From assembly GCA_030917105.1 (NCBI GenBank), contig JAUPVI010000023.1, positions 1 through 10,578 on the forward strand: a stretch of DNA of 10,578 bases, read 5' to 3'. This stretch comes from Candidatus Babelota bacterium (lineage in GTDB: Bacteria > Babelota > Babeliae > Babelales > JAUPTZ01). Positions 1 to 6,847 of this stretch are shown here, piece after piece. A program made the position numbers and the translations under genes. The first letter of the stretch is position 1. Every line of letters starts with the position of its first letter. The notes beneath the pieces were generated by a model, which saw only the letters and a list, made by a program, of their open reading frames with translations, ran no database searches and was not told where the DNA came from.

Positions 1-1290
1 ATTCTTCAGCACGAACAGGCAATCTTCCAGCGCCACTCAGTCAAATCTCTTTTACTAACCTATTTGCAATCCGATGCCGCAAGCTTTGCGGAGCTTCAAA
101 ATCAGCAAGCAGCGATTCAAAAAAAGTTCTCGGATCAAGTCAAAGAAATCTATTTCCCAGACATACTCTGTACACCTGCATTTACAAACCAATGGAACAA
201 TTTTATCAAGCGACCACTTGTTGCACCGCCTCATGGCGATGGTATCGAAGCTACTGTGCAAAGTGTGCTTGCGGGGGCATTGATGTATAAGCAAATAGCT
301 ATCGAACAACTCAACAGTGGGGAAACAGCCATCGTTTTCCGGCTTCCTCTAGAACTTTTCGAACGTAACGCAGGCCTACCAAACCAGCCAATCTATTTAT
401 GCGGCGTCATTGGCAACGACCAAAATTACAACCTTGTCATCATATTTCACATGGATGCCACACAAAAAGGGATTTTTAATGATAGTGCCGGCCCCTTTCG
501 CCCCCAAGGTGTAACGGCATGCAACCACCCTCTTTTTGCCGGTGCATCAAAAAATTTCTGCCGCACTTCCACTTTTAATGACCATGTTAACGAACCTATG
601 CGCATACACCGCGTTGCAAATGCACACGGAAAAGCCGCAACGGATCTTCTTCCCTACTCGCAACGCCTTGCAAGCAAAAATCCACGATCGGTTCTTCCAG
701 CCAACTACATTAGGGATGGAAAAGAAGTTGATGTCCAATACTGCGTACCACTGTATGAAGAGGGAGCCGCATCGCTTGAACCGCAAGCTTTTTGCACCCT
801 CAAAGCGATGCATCCACCGCTTCTAACAACCACCTTGTCGTGCTGGCAAACCTTCCAACAAATGCTTACTGCGTGCCCCTACCGGCAGAAACAATTTGCT
901 ACGCTAGTCACAAACCCGTGGGACGTTTTTTGCGCAACATACCCGTACGTAGCACCAACCGCAGCCGCAAGGCCAGCGGCCGAAGAGGCAGCGCTTACAT
1001 CTGAGGAGGTTAAAGAAAGGCTGCGAAACGAAGCTATTCTCAGCATTTACAATGAAACCGGTTATGAGTTCACCGGCTACGAGTCAGATGTAGAGATAAA
1101 CGAAACACTCAACAGGCTTTCGCTTGAAATTGCAGCAAGCCATCGCGCAGGACCATTCTCCATCTCAGATACAGAAGCGCTCGAAGTTGCTGCCCACTAC
1201 GATATCGCAAATGATGAGGTCTCCCGGCTGCAAGCATTAGAGAGCGCAAAGGCAGGAAGGCCTAAGAAAATAAAAAAGAAAAAGAAATAG
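1..1290 (+). CDS. Unrecognised protein, 3' part only (start lies left of the window)
   Basis: The frame is open from the first base of the window to the TAG at 1288-1290, so this is the C-terminal 429 residues of a longer protein. A TTG at 64 could be taken as a start, but it has no Shine-Dalgarno site and the frame is open upstream of it. I do not recognise the family. There is no obvious membrane segment in the visible part. It contains scattered cysteines, a central stretch with strand-like hydrophobic runs (YNLVIIFHMD, then FNDSAGPF), an alanine/glutamate-rich helical segment near residues 320-345, and a very basic end (GRPKKIKKKKK). The basic tail could bind nucleic acid or simply be low-complexity sequence. 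It is followed by a gap of about 300 bases, so it is probably not co-transcribed with the binding-protein operon. It could be a lineage-specific protein or host-directed effector, but nothing in the sequence proves that. Confidence 0.75.
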   Translation: MLQHEQAIFQRHSVKSLLLTYLQSDAASFAELQNQQAAIQKKFSDQVKEIYFPDILCTPAFTNQWNNFIKRPLVAPPHGDGIEATVQSVLAGALMYKQIAIEQLNSGETAIVFRLPLELFERNAGLPNQPIYLCGVIGNDQNYNLVIIFHMDATQKGIFNDSAGPFRPQGVTACNHPLFAGASKNFCRTSTFNDHVNEPMRIHRVANAHGKAATDLLPYSQRLASKNPRSVLPANYIRDGKEVDVQYCVPLYEEGAASLEPQAFCTLKAMHPPLLTTTLSCWQTFQQMLTACPYRQKQFATLVTNPWDVFCATYPYVAPTAAARPAAEEAALTSEEVKERLRNEAILSIYNETGYEFTGYESDVEINETLNRLSLEIAASHRAGPFSISDTEALEVAAHYDIANDEVSRLQALESAKAGRPKKIKKKKK

Positions 1291-1322
1291 CAGCTTTTGC
1301 AAGAAAATAAGAATGCTCCACA

Positions 1323-1517
1323 ATGACACAACAGGCTCGCCCCCCTTTTTCTCTATTGCGCCTGCCGGAGGACATATTGGAAATTAACGACAGCCTCAAG
1401 CCGGGGCTGTCACCCGACAAAATACGTACTGCAGCACAATTTCTACTTGCTTTTTCCAAAAAGAGGAGCATAATTCTTCTTATCTCCCGTTCTGTGCTAT
1501 TTGGTTATATGCCATAG
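1323..1517 (+). CDS. Doubtful small ORF, 64 aa, with F-box-like stretch
   Basis: This small ATG-TAG reading frame fills most of the gap between two clear genes. No convincing Shine-Dalgarno site precedes the ATG. Residues about 8-19 (PFSLLRLPEDIL) resemble the start of eukaryotic-type F-box motifs, in which an LP-x-(D/E)-(I/L)-L core is followed by two more short helices. The rest (LSPDKIRTAAQFLLAFSKK) could form those helices, but the match is weak. It could be a real small protein, the remnant of a longer F-box gene, or chance. The frame also overlaps a hairpin (1389-1411) and a promoter candidate (1501-1530). Confidence 0.25.
   Translation: MTQQARPPFSLLRLPEDILEINDSLKPGLSPDKIRTAAQFLLAFSKKRSIILLISRSVLFGYMP
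1389..1411 (+). other. Seven-base-pair hairpin without U-tract
   Basis: GACAGCC at 1389-1395 pairs with GGCTGTC at 1405-1411 around a 9-base loop. No run of T follows, so it is not a typical intrinsic terminator. It may be chance or a weak structural element downstream of the left-hand gene. Confidence 0.25.
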
Positions 1518-1530
1518 AGCCAGGTACAAT
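1501..1530 (+). promoter_or_regulatory. Candidate sigma70-type promoter for the binding-protein operon
   Basis: TTGGTT at 1501-1506 and TACAAT at 1525-1530 are separated by 18 bases. The -10 matches the consensus at 5 of 6 positions and the -35 at 3 of 6. It lies about 70 bases upstream of the first Shine-Dalgarno site of the operon, in the only sizeable gap before it. A second -10-like sequence (TATAGT near 1566) has no good -35 partner. This is a pattern match only. Confidence 0.3.
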
Positions 1531-1583
1531 AGCTTGATCGAGAGGTGCTTTTATTTCGTGTATTGTATAGTCAACTTCGCAAC

Positions 1584-1590
1584 AAGGAAG
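1584..1590 (+). promoter_or_regulatory. Strong ribosome binding site in front of ATG 1598
   Basis: AAGGAAG is followed by a 7-base spacer and the ATG at 1598. This is the best initiation signal upstream of the first binding-protein gene. It points to the short frame starting at 1598, not to the long frame whose first ATG is at 1617, and so supports the idea that the gene's true N-terminus is in the other frame. Confidence 0.6.
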
Positions 1591-1597
1591 AACTACT

Positions 1598-1708
1598 ATG
1601 AATAAGAAGAAAAGGGATGAGCTCCTCACAGAGATCAAAAACGCAGCCTCTGAGACCTTCAATGCCCTGCTTGAAAATGGCACAGGAAGCATCGCGAGCC
1701 TTCGTTGA
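1598..1708 (+). CDS. 36-codon frame: frameshifted N-terminus of the next gene, or a leader peptide
   Basis: This frame starts at an ATG with a strong Shine-Dalgarno site and ends at the TGA at 1706-1708. Its product (beginning MNKKKRDELLTEIKNAA) looks like a charged amphipathic helix. The overlapping part of the long frame from 1617 is rich in Ser, Pro and Gln and looks like out-of-frame translation. Reading this frame and then moving forward one base somewhere around 1680-1708 would join a plausible N-terminal helix to the binding protein. The alternative is a short upstream peptide whose translation overlaps and couples to an internal start of the long frame, for example ATG 1677. I favour a frameshift (mutation or sequence error). 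The local sequence lacks the CTT-TGA-C context of the known release factor 2 programmed site. Confidence 0.45.
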   Translation: MNKKKRDELLTEIKNAASETFNALLENGTGSIASLR

Positions 1709-2711
1709 GCGGAACCAGCGTAATATTTATCGTCGGCGCCCCGTTGACGACCATGTAAATGGACTCATTATAGAAACCGAAGGAAACCGCGAATGGACAC
1801 AAGCGATCAACGCACGGCTGACCGCTGAACTGAGCACCTACTTTCCCGGCACTCATTTCGAACTTCTCACGCTCACCGTTAGCGGTGATGAAACTGATAT
1901 GTATAACGCTCTTGCATCGCATCCAGCATTGACTGGTGCTGATCGAGAGCGTTTTTCTTTTGTCATCACCCCAGGCTATGCCGCTCTACGAATGGTGCAT
2001 GAAATTCGAGATGAATACGGGCTTGATATAGTACAACTGTACTGCGTCGAAGATGCATTTGCATTCCGCTTTGTACAGCAAGACTACGGATTTTCTGGTG
2101 TCTACAACACCCCAATGTCAGGCGATGAGTATGCAGATGTCCTACGCGCTTTCGTCCCGAACATCAAACGAGCGTGCATAGTCTATACCCCTCGCCGCAA
2201 CACCGGCAGTCGATATAACATTGTCGAAGAACAACGACGACGCATTACAAGCGCGCTATTCAGGGATGGTATCGAAGTAGAAGAGCATTTCTGGTCTTAC
2301 TACGAAATGCATGAAGGCACCCTCTTGGAAAAAATGCGAATGGCAGACGTGGTAATAACTCTGGATGAACCAGCAGTGTACCGACACTGCCAAGCGCTCG
2401 CAAAGCTGTGTGATACTGAAAAGCGTATTTTCTGTGCCTCAGAGCTCGATTCCCTATTCAAAGGGGCAGCGCTCGGCGGCGGCATCACCAAAGATGCTTA
2501 TATAGGCCTCATGGCATTAGTGCTTGAAGAATTACTACTTACCGACGGCATCGTCAACGCACGTCGTATTCCGATGCAGATTGGCATGCGATACAACGAG
2601 CATGCGCTGCAGCGGCAAGGAGTCAAGCTCTCGCGACCACTGTTAGCACTCCTTCGCATAAAATCGATGCTCGATCGCGACTGCATTCGGTATGACGGTT
2701 CGATTAAATAA
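1617..2711 (+). CDS. Soluble ABC_sub_bind-like binding protein, divergent member (first gene of operon)
   Basis: The 364-residue frame carries the two-lobed periplasmic-binding-protein pattern seen in PF04392. A first strand-helix unit (HVNGLIIETEG, residues about 47-57) is followed by a strand ending in FVITPG, then the hinge-like GFSGVYNTP. The second lobe starts with PNIKRACIVYTP, matching the family's 'Pnvkrigvlynp' strand, and contains ADVVITLDEPAV and a Gly-rich GAALGGGI before a C-terminal helical tail. It has no signal peptide or membrane segment, so as read it would be cytoplasmic, which is unusual for a family best known from ABC transport. It is clearly more distant from the other five copies than they are from each other. 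The first ~20-25 residues from ATG 1617 are doubtful (see 1598-1708); internal ATG 1677 is another possible start. The TAA is followed 32 bases later by the next gene. Ligand unknown. Confidence 0.7.
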   Translation: MSSSQRSKTQPLRPSMPCLKMAQEASRAFVERNQRNIYRRRPVDDHVNGLIIETEGNREWTQAINARLTAELSTYFPGTHFELLTLTVSGDETDMYNALASHPALTGADRERFSFVITPGYAALRMVHEIRDEYGLDIVQLYCVEDAFAFRFVQQDYGFSGVYNTPMSGDEYADVLRAFVPNIKRACIVYTPRRNTGSRYNIVEEQRRRITSALFRDGIEVEEHFWSYYEMHEGTLLEKMRMADVVITLDEPAVYRHCQALAKLCDTEKRIFCASELDSLFKGAALGGGITKDAYIGLMALVLEELLLTDGIVNARRIPMQIGMRYNEHALQRQGVKLSRPLLALLRIKSMLDRDCIRYDGSIK

Positions 2712-2730
2712 ACGATAACCATAGCCAAAG

Positions 2731-2737
2731 AAAGGAG
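2731..2737 (+). promoter_or_regulatory. Ribosome binding site of A1
   Basis: AAAGGAG is followed by a 6-base spacer and the ATG at 2744. It is a near-ideal site that fixes the start of this gene and shows that translation initiation is intact even though the frame is interrupted later. Confidence 0.65.
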
Positions 2738-3400
2738 TAACTTATGTATGGAATCACGAAAAAATGTCGTGTAGCGATACTTATTCTTCACGGCCGGCCA
2801 TATCACCTGGCAATGCGTAAGTTACTCTTTACTCAATTTGATGCTGGCGTGCCAGACCTGTACCAACCGTCATTTATCCCCTTAATGCAAGACAAAGAAG
2901 GCATCAAACATAGAGTTCGTGAGCTTATTATAAAAGACACTTATGATGTCATAATGACAGTTGGGGAGGCTTGCTCTTTCGCGGCAAAAGAAGTCGTTGA
3001 GGAAATAGGCGGGCATCCCATGATCTTTTTAGGGGTACGCGATCCGGTAGGGCGTGGCCTTATAACCTGCCTGGATAAACCAGGATTCACCATAACTGGC
3101 ATTACACGAGCAGAACCCTCGGCAGAAACTATTGCCACCCATATTAGTAAATTTGCCCCTGAAATCCAAAATGTACTCATCCCCTACACTGAGGCAATCA
3201 ATGGTCTGCCACCCACAAAAATAGCAGAAATAAAGCAATTATTAAGCTTGCACCACATAAACGTACTTACTACTCCCATTCGCACAGATGAAAAAAGTGC
3301 GTGGGAAAAATTAGAATCTTACTTAAACAAGGTACAAATGGTCTTCTTTTTGGAAGGCTGCTATAGCAATCTTTTCCAAGATCGAATGGCCGATCTTTGT

Positions 3401-3433
3401 TGAGATAAATGCCGCATCCTTTTTGCAAGCGGC
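3401..3433 (+). other. TGA codon with stem-loop 8 bases downstream (possible recoding site)
   Basis: The in-frame TGA at 3401-3403 is followed, after a 7-base spacer, by GCCGC at 3411-3415 pairing with GCGGC at 3429-3433 around a 13-base loop. Structures placed about 8 bases after a stop are known to stimulate readthrough in some systems. The stem is only 5 base pairs, so chance is quite possible. It is recorded because the codon replaces a tryptophan and the reading frame is otherwise fully preserved. Confidence 0.25.
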
Positions 3434-3663
3434 CCGAATGCGATTAATCTTGGCGCAGCGTGCTCATTGGAAGTCAATATAAGCGGGATGGCTGAATTAG
3501 CTTACAAACAATTGCGCGAACATATAGAAAAAGAAAAGCCTATGGGAACTATTCCTGCGATAATGCTGCCAGAAAATCGCGATTTTGCTGTTAACATTGA
3601 TATGCTCCGCAAAATAGACTTCCCTACAGAAGCTATAAAAAGAGTATGTGAACATAAAAATAC

Positions 3664-3668
3664 AAAGG
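3664..3668 (+). promoter_or_regulatory. Ribosome binding site of B1 inside the end of A1
   Basis: AAAGG lies inside the last codons of A1 and is followed by a 10-base spacer and ATG 3679. With the 25-base gene overlap it suggests that B1 translation is coupled to readthrough or reinitiation at the end of A1, which would be affected by the TGA at 3401. Confidence 0.45.
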
Positions 3669-3678
3669 TATTACGTAT

Positions 3679-4731
3679 ATGGGCAAACAAACCACTATCT
3701 TAATTTGCGGCATAGGAATTGCTGCAGCAGCGCTTTTAATAGCCTGGAACTCTCACTCAGGACTTTTCTACAAGTCTTCATATACTATTGGCCTCGTATA
3801 TATGCCAGCACGCGCATTTCATGAGTATGCAAACAAGGTCTTGATCGATCAAATCAAGGCCGATCGGCGCTTCACCATCAAAGAATTCACTGCAGCTTCA
3901 GGATATGATCCAGTCCTCATGGCCACGACCTGCAATGAGGCTATAGAAAGTGATGCCGATATCCTCATCACAACTGGAATACAGCCATCTCAAGGAATAG
4001 CCCAAGCCTCACAAAGGCGATGCTCTAACAAGCCCGTCATTTTCTTTGGCATTCTTGATCCTGTAAAAAATGGGATTATCGATTCCCGAGAAAAACCAGG
4101 AAAGAATATGACAGGCATAGAATCGAATTCTTCAGGTAATAACGAATTTCTTGTTTCCGATCTCCTATTAATTGCAAAACCAAACACTAAAAAAATCCTC
4201 CTCCCTTATGCCATAGCTGCAGGAGGTAACGAAGAATACGTACGGGCTATTGAAAAGTCAGTTAAAAAACAAGGCTTATCTATAACACTACTGCCCATCG
4301 ATACCACAAGCGAAGTAATGGCTAAAGTAGCGACACTACTCCCTGGGCACGACGTTCTCATGTATTTAGAGGGAGATGCAATTGCAGTGTATGGCACTGC
4401 TTTTGGCAAACTCGCATCCCAGCATGGCATTACGCTTTTTGCCGGCTCGATTGATGGTATGGATGATGCAGCACTCATTTATACATCCGATCCCGCAAGC
4501 CTTGCCAAGACCGCCTTTGGCATGGCCAAGGAAGTTCTTCTAAACAACAAAAATCCTGCATCAATGCAGATACAACAAGCAATCGTAGAGCGCAACCTTG
4601 TGATCAATACGCATCTATGCCAAGAACAAGACCTTGGGAACATAAACATCAAAAAAATTATAGAGAAAATTCGAGCTGACAATGCCCTTGCTGCAGTACA
4701 TGATCATATAAAAGTAAGGAATATATCGTGA
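3679..4731 (+). CDS. B1: membrane-anchored ABC_sub_bind substrate-binding protein (intact)
   Basis: This 350-residue protein begins with a hydrophobic segment (residues about 6-23) and then a two-lobed binding domain, so it should sit outside the inner membrane on an N-terminal anchor or be released after signal cleavage. No lipobox cysteine is evident. PF04392 hallmarks are clear: SYTIGLVYMP (34-43), ITTGI (97-101), DPVKNGI (127-133), KPGKNMTGI (139-147) and a lobe-two strand TKKILLPYA. In this family such proteins bind small ligands for ABC importers; the ligand here cannot be read from sequence. No permease or ATPase gene is nearby. The gene starts inside A1 (25-base overlap) and its TGA stop overlaps the GTG start of A2 (GTGA at 4728-4731), so translation is probably coupled. 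It is the full-length template for B2 and B3. Its C-terminus (VHDHI) is also shared by B3, showing that this TGA is a genuine stop. Confidence 0.85.
   Translation: MGKQTTILICGIGIAAAALLIAWNSHSGLFYKSSYTIGLVYMPARAFHEYANKVLIDQIKADRRFTIKEFTAASGYDPVLMATTCNEAIESDADILITTGIQPSQGIAQASQRRCSNKPVIFFGILDPVKNGIIDSREKPGKNMTGIESNSSGNNEFLVSDLLLIAKPNTKKILLPYAIAAGGNEEYVRAIEKSVKKQGLSITLLPIDTTSEVMAKVATLLPGHDVLMYLEGDAIAVYGTAFGKLASQHGITLFAGSIDGMDDAALIYTSDPASLAKTAFGMAKEVLLNNKNPASMQIQQAIVERNLVINTHLCQEQDLGNINIKKIIEKIRADNALAAVHDHIKVRNIS
4716..4720 (+). promoter_or_regulatory. Ribosome binding site deciding the GTG start of A2
   Basis: AAGGA, a 7-base spacer and then GTG 4728. No ATG lies in frame close by, so this site supports GTG as the start and the 4-base GTGA overlap with B1. 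Confidence 0.55.
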
Positions 4732-5711
4732 TACAAAAAGGAAACAAGTTCCGTATCGAGGTGCTGACTCTGGTAGGCCGGCCCTACCACCACGTAATGT
4801 CCAATCTAATCAGCTTCCAAATGAACAACGGAGTGCCGAATCTTTACGAATGCGTTATATACCGAGTGACACCGCACAAGGACTCCATTAAACAACGTGT
4901 ACGCGAAATGGCATTTGAAGATGACTGCGATCTTATAGCACCAATCGGTGAGCTTTGCTTTTTTAATACTATGGAAGTAGCCGCCGAAGCAAATGGGCTG
5001 CCAATAGCTTTTGTTGGTGTCCGTAATCCTGTGGGACCTAAAGGAGTCAATTCTCTTGAAAACCCAGTTTTTACCGTCACCGGCGTTTTCAGAGAAAATG
5101 CTCCCCCATCAAAAATAGCAAAACATATTGCAAAGCTATACCCAGATGTGAAAAGCATAGTAATTCCCTACTTCCCCACGGCGCAATTATTACAAGATGA
5201 AGCCATAGAAATCAAGCGACTTCTCTCGGAAGTTGGGATGACTATTTATTTAGAGCCCATTGAAACAACAGAAGCCGGCATGACAGAAGCGAACGTAACC
5301 GATGTTATCAAGGCTTACCAGAACAAAGTCCAAGCAGTTTGCCTTTTAGAGAGCTGTGCTACCAATTTTTTCCAGGAAGAACTCGGGTACTTCTGTTGGG
5401 AAAAATGCTTGCTTTCAATTGGAAGCACCTCGATTGCTATCGACGCGGGATTTTCCTGCTCTTTTGCTGGCGACCTAAGCCAAATGGCCGCAGAGCTCTG
5501 TCGACGCATCCGGCTCTACTGTGAAGATGGAGTCCCCCTAGAGTCAATGCCTATCGCCGCTCTGCCAGACGACCGAGAGTTTGTTGTAAACATTGATATG
5601 TTCCGCCGAGTAGATTTTCCAGCAACGAGCTTAAAGCGCATATGCTTGAGCGAAGGCAGTAGAGTTGTTCGTAAATGGATCAATGTTCACAGAAAATTAA
5701 TAAAATCGTAG
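4728..5711 (+). CDS. A2: soluble ABC_sub_bind paralogue without signal peptide (intact)
   Basis: This 327-residue protein starts at GTG 4728 and has no hydrophobic leader; the first strand (RIEVLTLVGRPYH) begins at residue 9. It therefore looks cytoplasmic, although it is homologous to the exported B proteins: NPVGPKGV (100-107) and TVTGV (116-120) align with DPVKNGI and NMTGI of B1. Its second lobe has features not seen in the B type: LESC (207-210), FCWEKC (222-227) and FSCS (242-245), with cysteines that recur in A1 at the same places. These may bind a metal or ligand or be redox active; that is inference. A conserved REFVVNIDMFRRVDFP stretch near residues 283-298 also marks the A type. 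The gene is sandwiched between two B genes in a repeated A-B module, suggesting that A and B work as a pair. B2 starts 9 bases after its TAG. Confidence 0.8.
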   Translation: MIQKGNKFRIEVLTLVGRPYHHVMSNLISFQMNNGVPNLYECVIYRVTPHKDSIKQRVREMAFEDDCDLIAPIGELCFFNTMEVAAEANGLPIAFVGVRNPVGPKGVNSLENPVFTVTGVFRENAPPSKIAKHIAKLYPDVKSIVIPYFPTAQLLQDEAIEIKRLLSEVGMTIYLEPIETTEAGMTEANVTDVIKAYQNKVQAVCLLESCATNFFQEELGYFCWEKCLLSIGSTSIAIDAGFSCSFAGDLSQMAAELCRRIRLYCEDGVPLESMPIAALPDDREFVVNIDMFRRVDFPATSLKRICLSEGSRVVRKWINVHRKLIKS

Positions 5712-5720
5712 GTAACATCC

Positions 5721-6760
5721 ATGCAATTGAGAAACCAAATAGCTATCGCATTTTGCCTTATTTTGTTAGCACTTTGCCTTATATACAAGGCAAAAATCCG
5801 ACTTTGGCATAGCACACCGCTCTATTCCATTGGCCTCATATACGTACCTTCAATGGCCTATCACGAGCGAGTAAACAATGCACTTATACAAGAAATAAAC
5901 GTAGATAAGCGCTTTGCTGTAAAAGAATTCACTGCTGCATCTGCACTGGATCCTTTATTGGTGAACGCAACCTGTGATGCAGCGCTTGATAGCGATGTTA
6001 ATCTCGTTATTTGCACTGGTATTGCCTGCTCACGGGGATTCGCGCAAATGGCAAAAAAACGCCACTCCACAAAGCCCATGGTTTTTATGGGGGTAAATAA
6101 TCCAGTAGACATAGGCATTGTCGCGTCACTTGAAAAACCGGGCGGCAATATCACTGGTGTCTTCAGCGCTTCATTTGAAAACAAAGTCGATATTGCGACG
6201 CTTTTGTTAACACTTAAGCCCACGACTAAAAAAGTACTTCTACCATACGCCGCAGTTACCGATGGAAATGAACCACTGGCCTTCAAGATACAAGAGGCGC
6301 TTAAGACCAACTCTGTAGATGTCACCCTGCTGCCAATTAATAATCCTAACGAAACAATCAGTATATGCACGACCGTCCTTCCGGGGCATGATATGCTTAT
6401 GTACTTAGAAGCCGACCCTATAGCAAGCAACGGATCGGGACTTGGAAAGCTCGCGTCTCAACATGGTGTTACTATGTTTGCCTCTTCAATTGATGGCATA
6501 AAAGATGCGGTCTTCAGTTACGCTTCTGACCCTATTTCTCAGGCCCACATAGCATTGCCACGGCAAAAGAAATTTTATGCTCGGGACGCGTTCCACAAAA
6601 TATGCCTGTTCAAACTGCACCAAACGATCGAGTTTTAACTATCAACAAGAGCCTCTTTACTCAGCAAGGCCTACAAGGCAAAGATGTTCAGGATAGTATG
6701 GCTTCAGTGCAAAATAATGATGAACTTTCTCTTATTCACAACCACGTCAGAGTAGTGTAA
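5721..6760 (+). pseudogene. B2: membrane-anchored ABC_sub_bind paralogue broken by a one-base frameshift
   Basis: From ATG 5721 the frame encodes a membrane segment (residues about 7-22) and a binding domain closely matching B1: SIGLIYVP (36-43), VKEFTAAS (67-74), NPVDIGIV (127-134) and EKPGGNITGV (138-147), close to textbook PF04392. After about codon 275 similarity stops and the frame ends at TAA 6638. The missing C-terminus is found in another frame, from 6548 (HSIATAKEIL) to TAA 6758-6760 (ending HNHVRVV), and aligns with the end of B1. Adding one base within GGCCCAC (about 6543-6548), for instance one more C, restores an uninterrupted protein with the same spacing as B1. So this is a one-base deletion in the cell or in the assembly. 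As it stands, the product is 305 residues with a wrong tail. It is the last gene of the operon; the terminator follows 18 bases later. Its weak Shine-Dalgarno site (TAGGT) overlaps the stop of A2. Confidence 0.8.
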
Positions 6761-6778
6761 GATATTTCTGCGTAGAAA

Positions 6779-6829
6779 CCTCTCGTGCCCGGTTTTAAGT
6801 AACTGTAGCCGGGCGCGGGGGGCTTTTTT
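6779..6829 (+). terminator. Strong intrinsic terminator between convergent operons
   Basis: Positions 6779-6792 pair with 6809-6822 to give a 14-base-pair GC-rich stem (three G-U pairs) around a 16-base loop, followed by C and six T (6824-6829). It lies 18 bases after the restored end of B2 and closes the plus-strand operon. The opposite operon ends at 6848, so the stem may also stop minus-strand transcription, though the T-run on that side (TTT after the stem) is short. Confidence 0.8.
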
Positions 6830-6847
6830 CACGCCTGCGCGGTGTGT

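Larger units (their letters stand above)
2744..3703 (+). pseudogene. A1: soluble ABC_sub_bind paralogue interrupted by one in-frame TGA
   Basis: The frame runs from ATG 2744 to TAA 3703 with a single stop, TGA at 3401-3403 (codon 220). The part before it encodes 219 residues and the part after it continues in the same frame, both matching the intact paralogue at 4728-5711. The shared landmarks are GRPYH near residue 20, the family's DPVGRGL and TITGI segments, then after the stop ENRDFAVNIDM matching DDREFVVNIDM. At the interruption A1 reads L-C-stop-D-K-C where A2 reads F-C-W-E-K-C, so TGA stands exactly where tryptophan (TGG) is expected. A one-base nonsense mutation is the simplest explanation. 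Readthrough is possible because a stem lies 8 bases downstream. There is no signal peptide, so the product would be cytoplasmic. The final 25 bases overlap the next gene. If the stop is obeyed, most of the second lobe is lost and the product is unlikely to fold normally. Confidence 0.75.
2744..6760 (+). repeat. Tandem duplication of an A-B gene pair
   Basis: Two consecutive units, 2744-4731 and 4728-6760, each hold a soluble A gene followed by an anchored B gene in the same order and with similar lengths (about 2.0 kb). Similarity is clear in protein but patchy in DNA (short shared runs such as AAGAATTCACTGC near 3880 and 5925), so the duplication is old rather than recent. Confidence 0.65.

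Noticed and set aside
64..66. TTG at 64 as start of the left-hand gene
   Set aside because: The same frame is open back to base 1 and no ribosome binding site precedes the TTG; the gene more likely begins outside the window.
1684..1709. Release-factor-2-type programmed +1 frameshift in the first operon gene
   Set aside because: The slip codon is CGT rather than CTT and the AGGAAG lies too far upstream; a mutation, sequence error or leader peptide is simpler.
3401..3403. Genome-wide reassignment of UGA to tryptophan
   Set aside because: dnaE uses only TGG for tryptophan over 562 codons, and B1 ends at a TGA exactly where the family C-terminus is expected.
3401..3403. Selenocysteine at the A1 TGA
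   Set aside because: The intact paralogue has tryptophan, not cysteine, at this position, and the downstream stem is short and lacks features of a known bacterial SECIS element.
5861..6430. 189-codon minus-strand open frame opposite B2
   Set aside because: It is a shadow of the B2 coding frame, which is firmly supported by homology to B1 and B3.
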